From Chitinophagales bacterium (lineage in GTDB: Bacteria; Bacteroidota; Bacteroidia; Chitinophagales; UBA2359), in assembly GCA_020629005.1 (NCBI GenBank), contig JAHDEE010000003.1, positions 1-52,732 of the forward strand: 52,732 bases of DNA, given 5' to 3'. The translations under genes and the position numbers were made by a program. The notes beneath the pieces were generated by a model. That model saw nothing but the letters and a program-made list of their open reading frames with translations. It ran no database searches and was not told where the DNA came from. Below, one piece after another: positions 18,701 through 25,456 of this stretch; position 1 is the stretch's first letter, and each line of letters opens with the position of its first letter.

Positions 18701-20172
18701 TCCAGGGCCCAGGTATTGGTCCAGTTCGCACCATCGGTTGCTTCATAGAGGGCAAGTAATGCCAGAGAATCTCTTTGTAGACATGGAGGTTGAAACGTGA
18801 TACACTCAGTAGCTATAGCACTGATGGCGGCTCCTACATTGAGTCGACCACCAGACTTGCAGTGTCCGTCAAAGGAATTCAGGGTATCAACCGTGGCCAT
18901 TAGCAGATTTTTGATGTCTACTGCTGTATAGTCCGGACATTGAGAGCGTATCAAAGCTGCAGCAGCGGTTACATGAGGAGCGGCCATAGAAGTGCCCTGC
19001 TTCACGTCATATGTGCCGCCTTTCCAGCAGCTCAGGACGGCAGATCCAGGTGCAGCCAGGTCTACGCTTGTCTGCCCAAGATTTGTGCCCATACCTGCAC
19101 CAAATTGCGAAGGCTGATCCTGCTGATTACTTGCTGCCACACTGATGATATGATCTAAATCATAACAAGCCGGAAAAGTCTCCTCCTCATCTGTGTCTTT
19201 GTTCTCATTTCCCGCTGAAGTCACAAAGCAATGGTCCGAAAGGGCAAAGTGATTGATGACCTCTTCAAGAGATTCGTAATGGTAATCAGAACCCCAGCTG
19301 AGGTTGCTAATACGGGCTCCGATAGAATCGGCATACGCTATTGCTTCTACAATTTGACTCATGTTCGCCCCTACACAATCGTCAACCAGTGGGTGGTATT
19401 CAAATGCTTTGATCGGCAACAGTTTTATATTGGGACACACACCTGCGACGCCAAGATCGTTATCAGCAAGTGCGCCAACTATGCCAGCGATATGTGTTCC
19501 GTGACCACAAAGATCCTCCGGACGATTGTCTCGATTGAAAAAGTCATAGCCCGCAAAATCGTCAATATATCCATTGCCATCATCATCAATTCCATTGACA
19601 TCTCCCGGGTCAAAGATCCACCCGGTACCTGTATATTCCCAAATCGTTCCATCACCATCAGCATCTTCACCAAGGTTTTGATAGATGTTGTCATGAAGGT
19701 CAGGATGATTCCAGTCGATGCCTGAATCCAGAATCGCTATGATGATCTCATCATTTCCCTGCTGTACATCCCAGGCAATTGGCATGGAAATCTGTTGGTG
19801 ACCCCAAAGCTCGCTATACAAAGGGTCGTTCGGTTCCCAGTGTAATTCCGGGCGACCATTTGGCTCAGCAAAACGCACGATGCCAGAATAGCTATTCAAG
19901 TGGTTCGCAATCTCTTCAGTTCCAACAAATGTGTTACCTTCTACCACCAGGGTATCAGGTACACACCAGACTTCCAGCTGCAAATCTTCGAATCGCTTGA
20001 CAAGGCCACAACCAACAGAAGAGGCACTCATTGTGTACAAACCGGGATTTACGAAGCTGATCAGAATCTCGTTTGGTTCCAATTGGTAAGGCGTCCCTTG
20101 AATAGGAGTGGAGATAATGAAAGTGAAAAGTAGCAGAAGTAATGACAGATATCTGATTGGTGATCGCTTCAT
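15760..20172 (-). CDS. Giant secreted subtilisin-like protease, paralogue of 11034-15413
   Basis: 1470 residues with the same architecture as its downstream twin. A signal peptide (about 1-26) and a propeptide-like region precede the S8 domain, with Asp149 in IAILDSGIDWNHPDL, His224 in HGTHIAG, Asn322 and Ser395 in QGTSMAAPHVT. About eight leucine-rich repeats follow, with better preserved plant-type LxGxIPxxLG units than in the twin. Then come a Cys-rich GDACTDENPDT unit, a dockerin-like module (PGDTNADAIVNTLDLL, SDANGDGLVDDLDLL), paired GW...YWVR beta domains and a type A sorting domain (SYPNPCSDDFFIRLPE to FHVIR). Start is the Met at 20172, which opens a good signal peptide. The two genes are a tandem duplication that has diverged. 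Exported by Sec plus T9SS; substrate unknown. Confidence 0.9.
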   Translation of the reverse strand: MKRSPIRYLSLLLLLFTFIISTPIQGTPYQLEPNEILISFVNPGLYTMSASSVGCGLVKRFEDLQLEVWCVPDTLVVEGNTFVGTEEIANHLNSYSGIVRFAEPNGRPELHWEPNDPLYSELWGHQQISMPIAWDVQQGNDEIIIAILDSGIDWNHPDLHDNIYQNLGEDADGDGTIWEYTGTGWIFDPGDVNGIDDDGNGYIDDFAGYDFFNRDNRPEDLCGHGTHIAGIVGALADNDLGVAGVCPNIKLLPIKAFEYHPLVDDCVGANMSQIVEAIAYADSIGARISNLSWGSDYHYESLEEVINHFALSDHCFVTSAGNENKDTDEEETFPACYDLDHIISVAASNQQDQPSQFGAGMGTNLGQTSVDLAAPGSAVLSCWKGGTYDVKQGTSMAAPHVTAAAALIRSQCPDYTAVDIKNLLMATVDTLNSFDGHCKSGGRLNVGAAISAIATECITFQPPCLQRDSLALLALYEATDGANWTNTWALDQPVSTWYGVTLDTEGCSVVCLDLDGNPDCQIGSLSGNNLVGFVPEEIGDLIELRYLNLSFNDLSGPLPDSIGKLVKLESLNLASNSLGGVLPPSIGDMIQLKEIYLYDNNFGGQIPAQLGLLENLEYLNLNANILNNLIPAELGQLSNLVYLFLDDNGLMGQLPSELGNLHNLQTISCSNNSLTGTIPANFGNMLSLNSLDLSDNYLEGCYPTSLCWLDLDLGLGNFNCENNPDLPQSGSTDGFAAFCNGTANDCESGDDCPSLGNIGDACTDENPDTIHDEVQADCTCVGIPADCPELNIDLGPNLFLACEDTIQLSIEVENAALIIWDYEGDIFASDQTSVEVFYPGSYIVVVEDICGNIDVSQVDLVQAEDCVWPGDTNADAIVNTLDLLTFGYNYGTADLARAQQGIVWQGYNAEAWQSTSPDGTNVKHSDANGDGLVDDLDLLAIESNYNNEHGASITIYPTTTEASLKSETDWYASSLTDGYLEIDIDIQTTVDGLHGLAWQIDLSELGVRNATFIYDSEWFGQQESEVRTFSRFDSTKQQIDIGITRIDGQGLSGSGGLGTLVLIEDNVGSWSELGTELYFHVRDAHIMEDDGSINQLPGGFELASTNIYGDKILLREGWNLVSVMTAIHDPSILSVFASLQPDNLLQVVAYENEALLFDAMSEPEANTMNLVEQGKAYWVRVAQDDLWYVDGQRLDSINVNTLNLGWNLAAYSPTHSYTPEIFFEDLLQNGSLRKITGYDQGFLHFEPDLLETNTLLELQPGSGYWIKVDSAQGGLSDPNTNTTNKFDFVRGYTNLAAGQSIGIRDESGNHLGNIVVLENGILESTAVYGDDASTEAVQEGLAAGDQVIFHYNGESINGGISFDGFYVVHVVDLDFTNTSTPKHKEFKLHSYPNPCSDDFFIRLPESYLGESLQLEIYDIRGKLVLDLSNLEAYEGTSGCQINTLTLGPGKYFYRLSSDRESWTDSFHVIR

Positions 20173-20628
20173 AGGGAGTTGAGTTTATTTCTTCGGGCTT
20201 TCAATTTGCCATCACTCGAAATTAGCTCCTAATCAGCGGATAAGTTCAGCAGATTCATGAGCGAAATTTGCTGTAATCCTTTTGTCTTGTTTGGTAAGTC
20301 GCTGGTAGTCAATTTGATGTGTTGTTGGTGGAACACAATATCCTTTTGAGACTTGCCACAACTCAACCAGAATGTAAGCCATGCTAAACTAATGAAATCT
20401 GATAGAAATGAGGTTTTTTACTGATGGGTTTGACAGGAGGCTGACATGAGATCACTTGCTCCGGCCTGTACAAATACAGTCTTCAGTATTTGTTGTATTT
20501 TGATAGGGTTTGAGTATTAAGTGGTTGATATTCAGTGTTTTGTTTTTTGGTGGAGTGTTGTTAATTTGGTTTTGACGACCAAAAACGCGTCATCTGGATT
20601 TGCCAATACTGGGATAAAATGTCATATA
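20173..20628. other. 456-base divergent intergenic region
   Basis: Lies between the minus-strand protease and the plus-strand gene at 20629. It is A/T-rich and probably holds promoters for both. On the plus strand TAGGGTTTG near 20503 differs from TAnnTTTG by one extra base. An open frame runs from 20521 into the next gene, but its first 36 codons look non-coding. No RNA gene or hairpin was recognised. Confidence 0.4.
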
Positions 20629-22221
20629 ATGAGTGATAAGTTGGAGAACCGAAAATTCTTGAGTCTGCTATCGTGTTTGGAGATGAAAGAAATTAAGGAG
20701 TTTAAGGCTTTTCTAAAATCAGCTTCACCGCCTGTTGAAGATCAAAAGCAGGGAGTTCAGTTATTAGCGGCCACCATCAAAGAAGCCAAAAAGCAAAAGG
20801 ATGATTTCGGAGTCTCTTATCTGGTTTTTCCAGCCGGGACCAGCGAGAAGCTTGCAAGCAAGTTATACGGCCACACCAGTGATCAGGGTAGAAATGCTTT
20901 AGGCCAGCACTTTAGCTATTTGCGTAGAGCTTTGCAACGATTTGTGGCGGAGCGCAGCGCTGCATCTGAGATCATGGACATTGTCCCAACAGACTTTATT
21001 GGGGAGCTTCGATACTTAGAATTTTTGCAAAAGCGTGGACAAAGCAGCTTCTTCAGGAGCCACCTAAAGAATTTAAAAGAGAGACTTGACAATGAAAAGC
21101 GCTCTGAACATTTACTGCGTGTGCTAAGCCTCACGGAGCAGTTGGAGATAAAGCAGCGTATCAAGGATGACACCAAATTAAAGTCGGTGTCTTGCACCCA
21201 GTTGCGGGATTACACCGAGAAAGCCAATTTGCTCTCTTCCCTAAAGCTTCATTGCACGATGGCAAGTCTGGAGATTAGCAGGGCAGTTAATCGGTGTTCA
21301 GGGAAAGAAACTCACCCGCAAGGAAGTATATCAGAAGGCCCGCAGAGCAAGGCAGACTATTGGCAAGGGCAGGTCAAGTTGTATGAACAGGAAGTGCTTA
21401 TCCAGCTGTGGTATGGCGTTTATATGGCCTATGCAGATGAGCGATCTTTGGCGCATTACGATTCGCTGATCTCTTTGGTAGAGCAGCACCATGAGAGCAT
21501 CGCAGATGAGGAATTACTGGGTATCACCCAGGCTGTGGAAGGACTCTGCCTTGAGCGAACGAGAAATCAGGATGATCAGGAGTGGCGTGAACTGCTTCTT
21601 CGAATTTACAAGCAATTGCATAAATCACAATTGTTGGTTCCTGGTAAGTCAATTTCTATTCGTTCATTTGTAAATAAAATAAATGAATATGCAAAGGCAA
21701 AGAATATTGAATGGGGCCATGAATTCATAGAACAGTATTCTCCCAAACTACCTGGTAATTCCCGCGACAAGATTGTTGGTGTGGGAGAAGCCATTTTACT
21801 GTTCGAGGACGGCAAATTTGAAATGGCGATAGATAGACTAAATGTGCCCGACCTCCTATACGAGTTGGATCACAAGCTAGAGAATAATCGCATCATACTG
21901 CTATTTAAATCTTTCTACGAAGCCAACAAACTCGATCATCTTCAGCATCAATTGGATCGCCGGCTTGCTTCCTTTGCGCGCACAACCAAGCTGGTCCCAG
22001 GATATGTAAAGCCTAGCAAATTGTTTCTTCAGGCACTCAGGAAGCTAACTAAACTGCGGGTCGATTTGGACAGGAACAAGAGGGATCCTAAAGCCGTGCT
22101 TGCGTCTATTAATAAGCAGAGGTCTTTGATTCTTGAGGCTGAAAAAATTGATAACCAAAAGTGGTTATTAGAGAAAGTCGAAATCTTCGAAGCAAGATTT
22201 ATTGAAGAACACAGTTTATAA
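20629..22221 (+). CDS. Uncharacterised Bacteroidota protein, predicted all-helical (530 aa)
   Basis: Start chosen at the Met at 20629 (MSDKLENRKFLSLLSCLEM). The upstream 36 codons have a Trp/Phe/Val composition unlike the rest. There is no signal peptide or membrane segment, so it is probably cytoplasmic. The N-terminus (LLSCLEMKEIKEFKAFLKSASPP) resembles a group of Bacteroidota proteins with a LxxLxxxExKxFxxFLxSP start, which I recall only as hypothetical proteins. The body is rich in Leu, Glu, Lys and Arg with repeating helical periodicity, possibly helical-repeat. No enzymatic motif was found. The structured element copy C begins right after its stop codon. Divergent from the protease genes, so not obviously in an operon. 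Confidence 0.7.
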   Translation: MSDKLENRKFLSLLSCLEMKEIKEFKAFLKSASPPVEDQKQGVQLLAATIKEAKKQKDDFGVSYLVFPAGTSEKLASKLYGHTSDQGRNALGQHFSYLRRALQRFVAERSAASEIMDIVPTDFIGELRYLEFLQKRGQSSFFRSHLKNLKERLDNEKRSEHLLRVLSLTEQLEIKQRIKDDTKLKSVSCTQLRDYTEKANLLSSLKLHCTMASLEISRAVNRCSGKETHPQGSISEGPQSKADYWQGQVKLYEQEVLIQLWYGVYMAYADERSLAHYDSLISLVEQHHESIADEELLGITQAVEGLCLERTRNQDDQEWRELLLRIYKQLHKSQLLVPGKSISIRSFVNKINEYAKAKNIEWGHEFIEQYSPKLPGNSRDKIVGVGEAILLFEDGKFEMAIDRLNVPDLLYELDHKLENNRIILLFKSFYEANKLDHLQHQLDRRLASFARTTKLVPGYVKPSKLFLQALRKLTKLRVDLDRNKRDPKAVLASINKQRSLILEAEKIDNQKWLLEKVEIFEARFIEEHSL

Positions 22222-22405
22222 TTTTGGAGCGATACTAATCCCTTCGCTTTGATTGCAGTCCCGCTGTCCGTTCCAATGTGGGTACCATCCAGCCGGTGTC
22301 TGCATCTGCCACCGAGGTCTCTCCGGCAAGCTCCGAGCCCTCGTTGGCAGCGCAGCCACTCGCCTGGCTGGCACCCCCATTTCCTCTTCCATCGGGGCTA
22401 TTTTG
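22222..22405 (+). repeat. Dispersed structured 3' element, copy C
   Basis: Begins TTTTGGAGCGA directly after the stop codon at 22221 and ends CCATCGGGGCTATTTT. The inner arms CTGCCACCGAG and CTCGTTGGCAG pair over 10 of 11 positions; the outer arms GGGTACCATCCAGCC and GGCTGGCACCCCC pair imperfectly. The core reads GTCTCTCCGGCAAGCTCCGAGC. The last part, CCCCAT...ATCGGGG followed by CTATTTT, could act as an intrinsic terminator in this copy. This is the first part of the 845-base gap 22222-23066, which contains no gene. Confidence 0.8.
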
Positions 22406-22417
22406 AAGCTGTGGTCT

Positions 22418-22515
22418 CACGTGGAGGGAGCAAGGAGTAAAGAGCAAAGAGCCAAGAGCAAAAAGAAAGGAGAAAAGAGTAAAAAGTAAAGAGTAAAGAG
22501 TAAAAAGTAGGAGTA
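22418..22515. repeat. Purine-rich low-complexity tract (GAGTAAA/GAGCAAA units)
   Basis: About 100 bases of degenerate 7-base units such as GAGTAAA, GAGCAAA and GAGTAAAAA, directly beyond element C. It produces long open frames of repetitive Leu/Phe/Ser on the minus strand that are not genes. It looks like slippage-generated simple sequence. Confidence 0.7.
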
Positions 22516-22849
22516 AAACTGCTGAGGTCAGGTGAGTAAAAACCCAATTTGGAGTCCTCAAGGGTCGCTGAGCCAGAGTGAGTAAAAACTATTTCGCCTG
22601 CCAGAAAAAGGACTTTGCTCATACTAATGTAGTAGCCAATGACGGTCCTTGAGCGGAGTCGAAAGGCCCGTTGAAGACGGACCAGGAAGAACAATATCTT
22701 CATTGCGCAAAGCCTTCATTACCAGCTCCTGGTCCGCCAATCTCATGGCGAGGACAAAGAAATGGGGCACGGTGTGCTCCGGCATCAACTAGTCAAGCAA
22801 GTCTCAATTGGGGGGCTTTCTTTGGTGGCGCGGAGGGAACAGGTGGCAG

Positions 22850-23021
22850 AATAGCCCTGATAGCAATGGAAATGGAGCTGCTATACAGGAACTGAGCGCC
22901 CAGTAGCTGTGGCTGCCTAAAGCAGACGCAGATACTGGTGCAGCGAAGTCCTGTATAGTAGCTCCATTGGAATGGATAGCAGGCAGTGCCTTTTACGCGT
23001 AGGAATGGGCCTCGCTCCAAA
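22850..23021 (-). repeat. Dispersed structured 3' element, copy D (core replaced)
   Basis: Read on the minus strand it begins ATTTGGAGCGAGG about 46 bases after the stop of the 23067-25259 gene and ends ATCAGGGCTATTCTG. The outer arms AATGGAGCTACTATACAGGA and TCCTGTATAGCAGCTCCATT pair over 19 of 20 positions, the longest arm of the five copies. The inner CTCTCCGCAGGCTCCGAGC core is missing; unrelated sequence fills the tip. It lies in the same convergent gap as copy C, in the opposite orientation. Confidence 0.7.
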
Positions 23022-23066
23022 TATTAAGAAACAATATTCCGGAGTTTCACCTGCATTTCTGGCCCA

Positions 23067-25259
23067 TTAGTCGTTTTGCAAGTGAAGTTTTAGGTCTTCA
23101 ATTGCTTTTCTGTTTTGCTCAATCTCCGTTTTGAGACTAGTGTTTAGAGAAACGTTTTCTTGCTCGGCCTTGAGAAGTTTTTCGTTGAGCTCTTTTATAG
23201 CTTCCACTAACACCGGAACTAGTTTGGCGTATTCGACTGCTTTGTAGCCATCTGCCTTTGTAAGGACCAGTTCGGGCAGAATTTGCTCAAGTTCTTGTGC
23301 AAGGAATCCGACTTGTTCGGCTTCAGAGAATTTCCTTTCTGGAAACTTTTTGGTATCAAATTTATAGGTGACCCCTCGGATGGCCATCACTATCTCCAAT
23401 GCATTGCTTAAGGATTCGATATCTTTTTTGTAGCGGGCATCTGATGTCAACGCAACACCATTTGAGCATACGCTTCCGCTGACGTCCAGAGCGCATTGCG
23501 GATTGTTGTTCCCAATGCCTACATCTCCAAGGTAGTAAATTTGGTTGGCACCTGTATCCATCCAAGGGGTGATGCCTTGTGGGCCGAGCGGCCCAGCCGG
23601 ACCCTGACAATCTAATACATTTGTTTGGCCGTCTCCGTTCACATCTTCGGAAGGGTCTGATGCCCCATTCTCGTTGAGGTCCCAGCAGTTCAATCCAATG
23701 GGTCCTGCGGGTCCGAATGGTCCTTGTGGTCCTGCTGGTCCCGATTGTCCAGCCGGTCCAGCCGGTCCTGCGGGTCCCGCTGGTCCTGGTGGTCCTTCCG
23801 GCCCCGCAGGGCCAGCTGGTCCTGCTGGACCGGCACTTCCATCTTCTCCCGAAGGGCCTGCCAAGCCTGCTGCTCCCTGGCAATCGTTTACGTCCCAGAC
23901 ATTATCTCCGTTTACATCTTCAAAATCGTCTTGAGTACCATCCTGATTGAGATCCCAGCAAAAAAGAGAAACTTCAAAACTGCCTTGTGGCTGGCAGTCT
24001 TCCGCACTCCAAATTCCATTGTTATTTTGATCCTCGGACGGATCGTTTACGCCATCACCATTAGTATCCCAGCAGTTGATTCCAACACCTGGAGGTCCTT
24101 GTGGTCCGGCAGGTCCAGCCGCCCCTTGTGGTCCGACGCTTCCAGCCGGCCCTTGAGCCCCCATGTTTCCAGCCGGCCCTTGAGGCCCCATGTTTCCAGC
24201 CGGCCCTTGAGGCCCCATACTACCAGGCAATCCAGGAGGTCCCTGTGGACCTTCGGGGCCCGCAGGTCCGGCAGGGCCAATGGCTCCATCTTGTCCGTCT
24301 GTGCCGGGTGGACCTTGTATCCCAACTTCACCCTGGGCGCCAAGCAGTCCTTGTGGACCCTGGCAATCGAGTACATTTATATCTCCGTCCCCATTGCTGT
24401 CTTCTTCGGGGTCATTTATGCCATTTTGATTGGTATCCCAACAGTGTAGTCCGTTTCCTGTTCCTGTGCCAGGGGGACCCTGTGGTCCTGGTTCTCCTTG
24501 TGGTCCCTGCGGACCCATTTCTCCCGGAGGTCCCTGGATTCCCTGCGGTCCGTCATTTCCTTGCGGTCCTTGTTCACCTATTTCACCTGGGGGGCCTGGC
24601 ACGCCTGCAGGCCCTGGAAGTCCCTGGCAATCTGCCGTAGTAAAAAGCGAGTCTCCGTTGATGTCTTCTTCGGGATCATTCAGCCCGTTTTCGTTGGTAT
24701 CCCAGCAGTGTGTTCCATTCTCACCACCAGATGGTCCTGGTGGTCCTTCAGGGCCTTCTGGTCCAGGCAAACCGTCTGCTCCTGCAGGACCCACTGGGCC
24801 GATTGGACCGACAGCTCCGGGTGGGCCTTGTGGTCCGGCTGGGCCGGCAATTCCACCGCCAGCGCTTTTCGAATAGAGTGCGTAGGGAACGCTCAGCAAC
24901 TCTGCAGTGCCGAGGATTTGGAAGTCAGAACCGCCGTTTGGGTCCAATTCAATTTGTATATGATGGCTACTGTTTTCCCAGGCCAAACTTGAGAAGTCGC
25001 CTTGCACTACAGTTCCTCGACCAATCTGTAGGTTGTATAATCCGATAAAATTCGTATTGACAAGGTGATCTTCGATATAGACGATTTCACCGGCGATTCC
25101 GTCAATGAGGATATTGACCCTTACGGCTATTTCCGTGTTACTAATAGGGCTGCCATCGATTTGGTTTGCAACAGCCTGATAGCTAAATGCCTCCGGGGCC
25201 TGCGCGTTTGTTAGTATGCTGTAAAATAGCAGCAAAAACAAAAAGATCAGTTTCTTCAT
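23067..25259 (-). CDS. Largest collagen-like protein with C-terminal S74 chaperone domain (five cassettes)
   Basis: 730 residues. Signal peptide [20 protein letters not shown]. The type 1 N-terminal domain begins [16 protein letters not shown] and ends [13 protein letters not shown]. Six collagen tracts are separated by five CWD...DC cassettes, which here keep the best calcium-loop-like spacing (for example [15 protein letters not shown] then NGD). One tract contains a recent 27-bp tandem repeat. The S74 domain starts [12 protein letters not shown] with Ser-Asp-x-x-x-Lys, then [13 protein letters not shown]. The C-terminal 60 residues are a predicted coiled coil ([19 protein letters not shown]). 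It stands apart from the main array, beyond the two proteases and the 20629 gene. Element D follows its stop codon. Confidence 0.88.
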   Translation of the reverse strand: MKKLIFLFLLLFYSILTNAQAPEAFSYQAVANQIDGSPISNTEIAVRVNILIDGIAGEIVYIEDHLVNTNFIGLYNLQIGRGTVVQGDFSSLAWENSSHHIQIELDPNGGSDFQILGTAELLSVPYALYSKSAGGGIAGPAGPQGPPGAVGPIGPVGPAGADGLPGPEGPEGPPGPSGGENGTHCWDTNENGLNDPEEDINGDSLFTTADCQGLPGPAGVPGPPGEIGEQGPQGNDGPQGIQGPPGEMGPQGPQGEPGPQGPPGTGTGNGLHCWDTNQNGINDPEEDSNGDGDINVLDCQGPQGLLGAQGEVGIQGPPGTDGQDGAIGPAGPAGPEGPQGPPGLPGSMGPQGPAGNMGPQGPAGNMGAQGPAGSVGPQGAAGPAGPQGPPGVGINCWDTNGDGVNDPSEDQNNNGIWSAEDCQPQGSFEVSLFCWDLNQDGTQDDFEDVNGDNVWDVNDCQGAAGLAGPSGEDGSAGPAGPAGPAGPEGPPGPAGPAGPAGPAGQSGPAGPQGPFGPAGPIGLNCWDLNENGASDPSEDVNGDGQTNVLDCQGPAGPLGPQGITPWMDTGANQIYYLGDVGIGNNNPQCALDVSGSVCSNGVALTSDARYKKDIESLSNALEIVMAIRGVTYKFDTKKFPERKFSEAEQVGFLAQELEQILPELVLTKADGYKAVEYAKLVPVLVEAIKELNEKLLKAEQENVSLNTSLKTEIEQNRKAIEDLKLHLQND
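24141..24220 (-). repeat. Three 27-bp tandem repeats inside a collagen tract
   Basis: Three nearly identical 27-base units starting TCCAGCCGGCCCTTGAG at 24141, 24168 and 24195 encode repeated GPAGNMGPQ-type triplets. Near identity at synonymous sites shows recent expansion of the Gly-X-Y tract; 27 bases is three triplets, so the frame is kept. Confidence 0.85.
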
Positions 25260-25292
25260 GGGGAGTATGTTTACTCAAAATTTCAAGGTCAA

Positions 25293-25300
25293 CAAAGTTA
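25293..25300 (-). promoter_or_regulatory. Candidate -7 box (TAACTTTG) for the 23067-25259 gene
   Basis: On the minus strand this reads TAACTTTG, matching TAnnTTTG, 34 bases upstream of the collagen-like gene start. That would give a short leader. The only nearby TTG upstream is 12 bases away, closer than the usual 17-23. Confidence 0.4.
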
Positions 25301-25396
25301 GACGATTCCAGACAACTTTTGCGAAACTTAATCATTAAGAAAAACAGAGGCGTTGAGGATCAGCTTTGTAGGTAGTCCTTCGCAGTGTAGAAGGGC

Positions 25397-25425
25397 TTGA
25401 CAATTAGGCAATGCATACTATTTTG
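25397..25425 (+). promoter_or_regulatory. Candidate -33/-7 promoter for the TlpA-like gene
   Basis: TTG at 25397-25399 and TACTATTTTG at 25416-25425 are 16 bases apart, 31 bases upstream of the Met chosen for the next gene. The -7 part has one or two extra bases relative to TAnnTTTG, so this is a weak candidate. Confidence 0.3.
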
Positions 25426-25456
25426 TGGCGTTTTAGAAATAGAAAATTCTCAGCTT

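Noticed and set aside
22235-22561. 108-residue open frame with a Leu/Phe/Ser-rich segment
   Set aside because: It is the reverse reading of the GAGTAAA simple-sequence tract plus element C, so it is low complexity rather than a membrane protein.
22645-22665. Short motif TCCTTGAGCGGAGTCGAAAGG
   Set aside because: It resembles a short GC-rich motif seen scattered in many bacterial genomes, but there is one copy here and only a weak stem, so it is not reported as a feature.
24121-24240. Possible CRISPR-like spacing in the 27-bp repeats
   Set aside because: The units are contiguous with no spacers and lie inside a coding Gly-X-Y tract.
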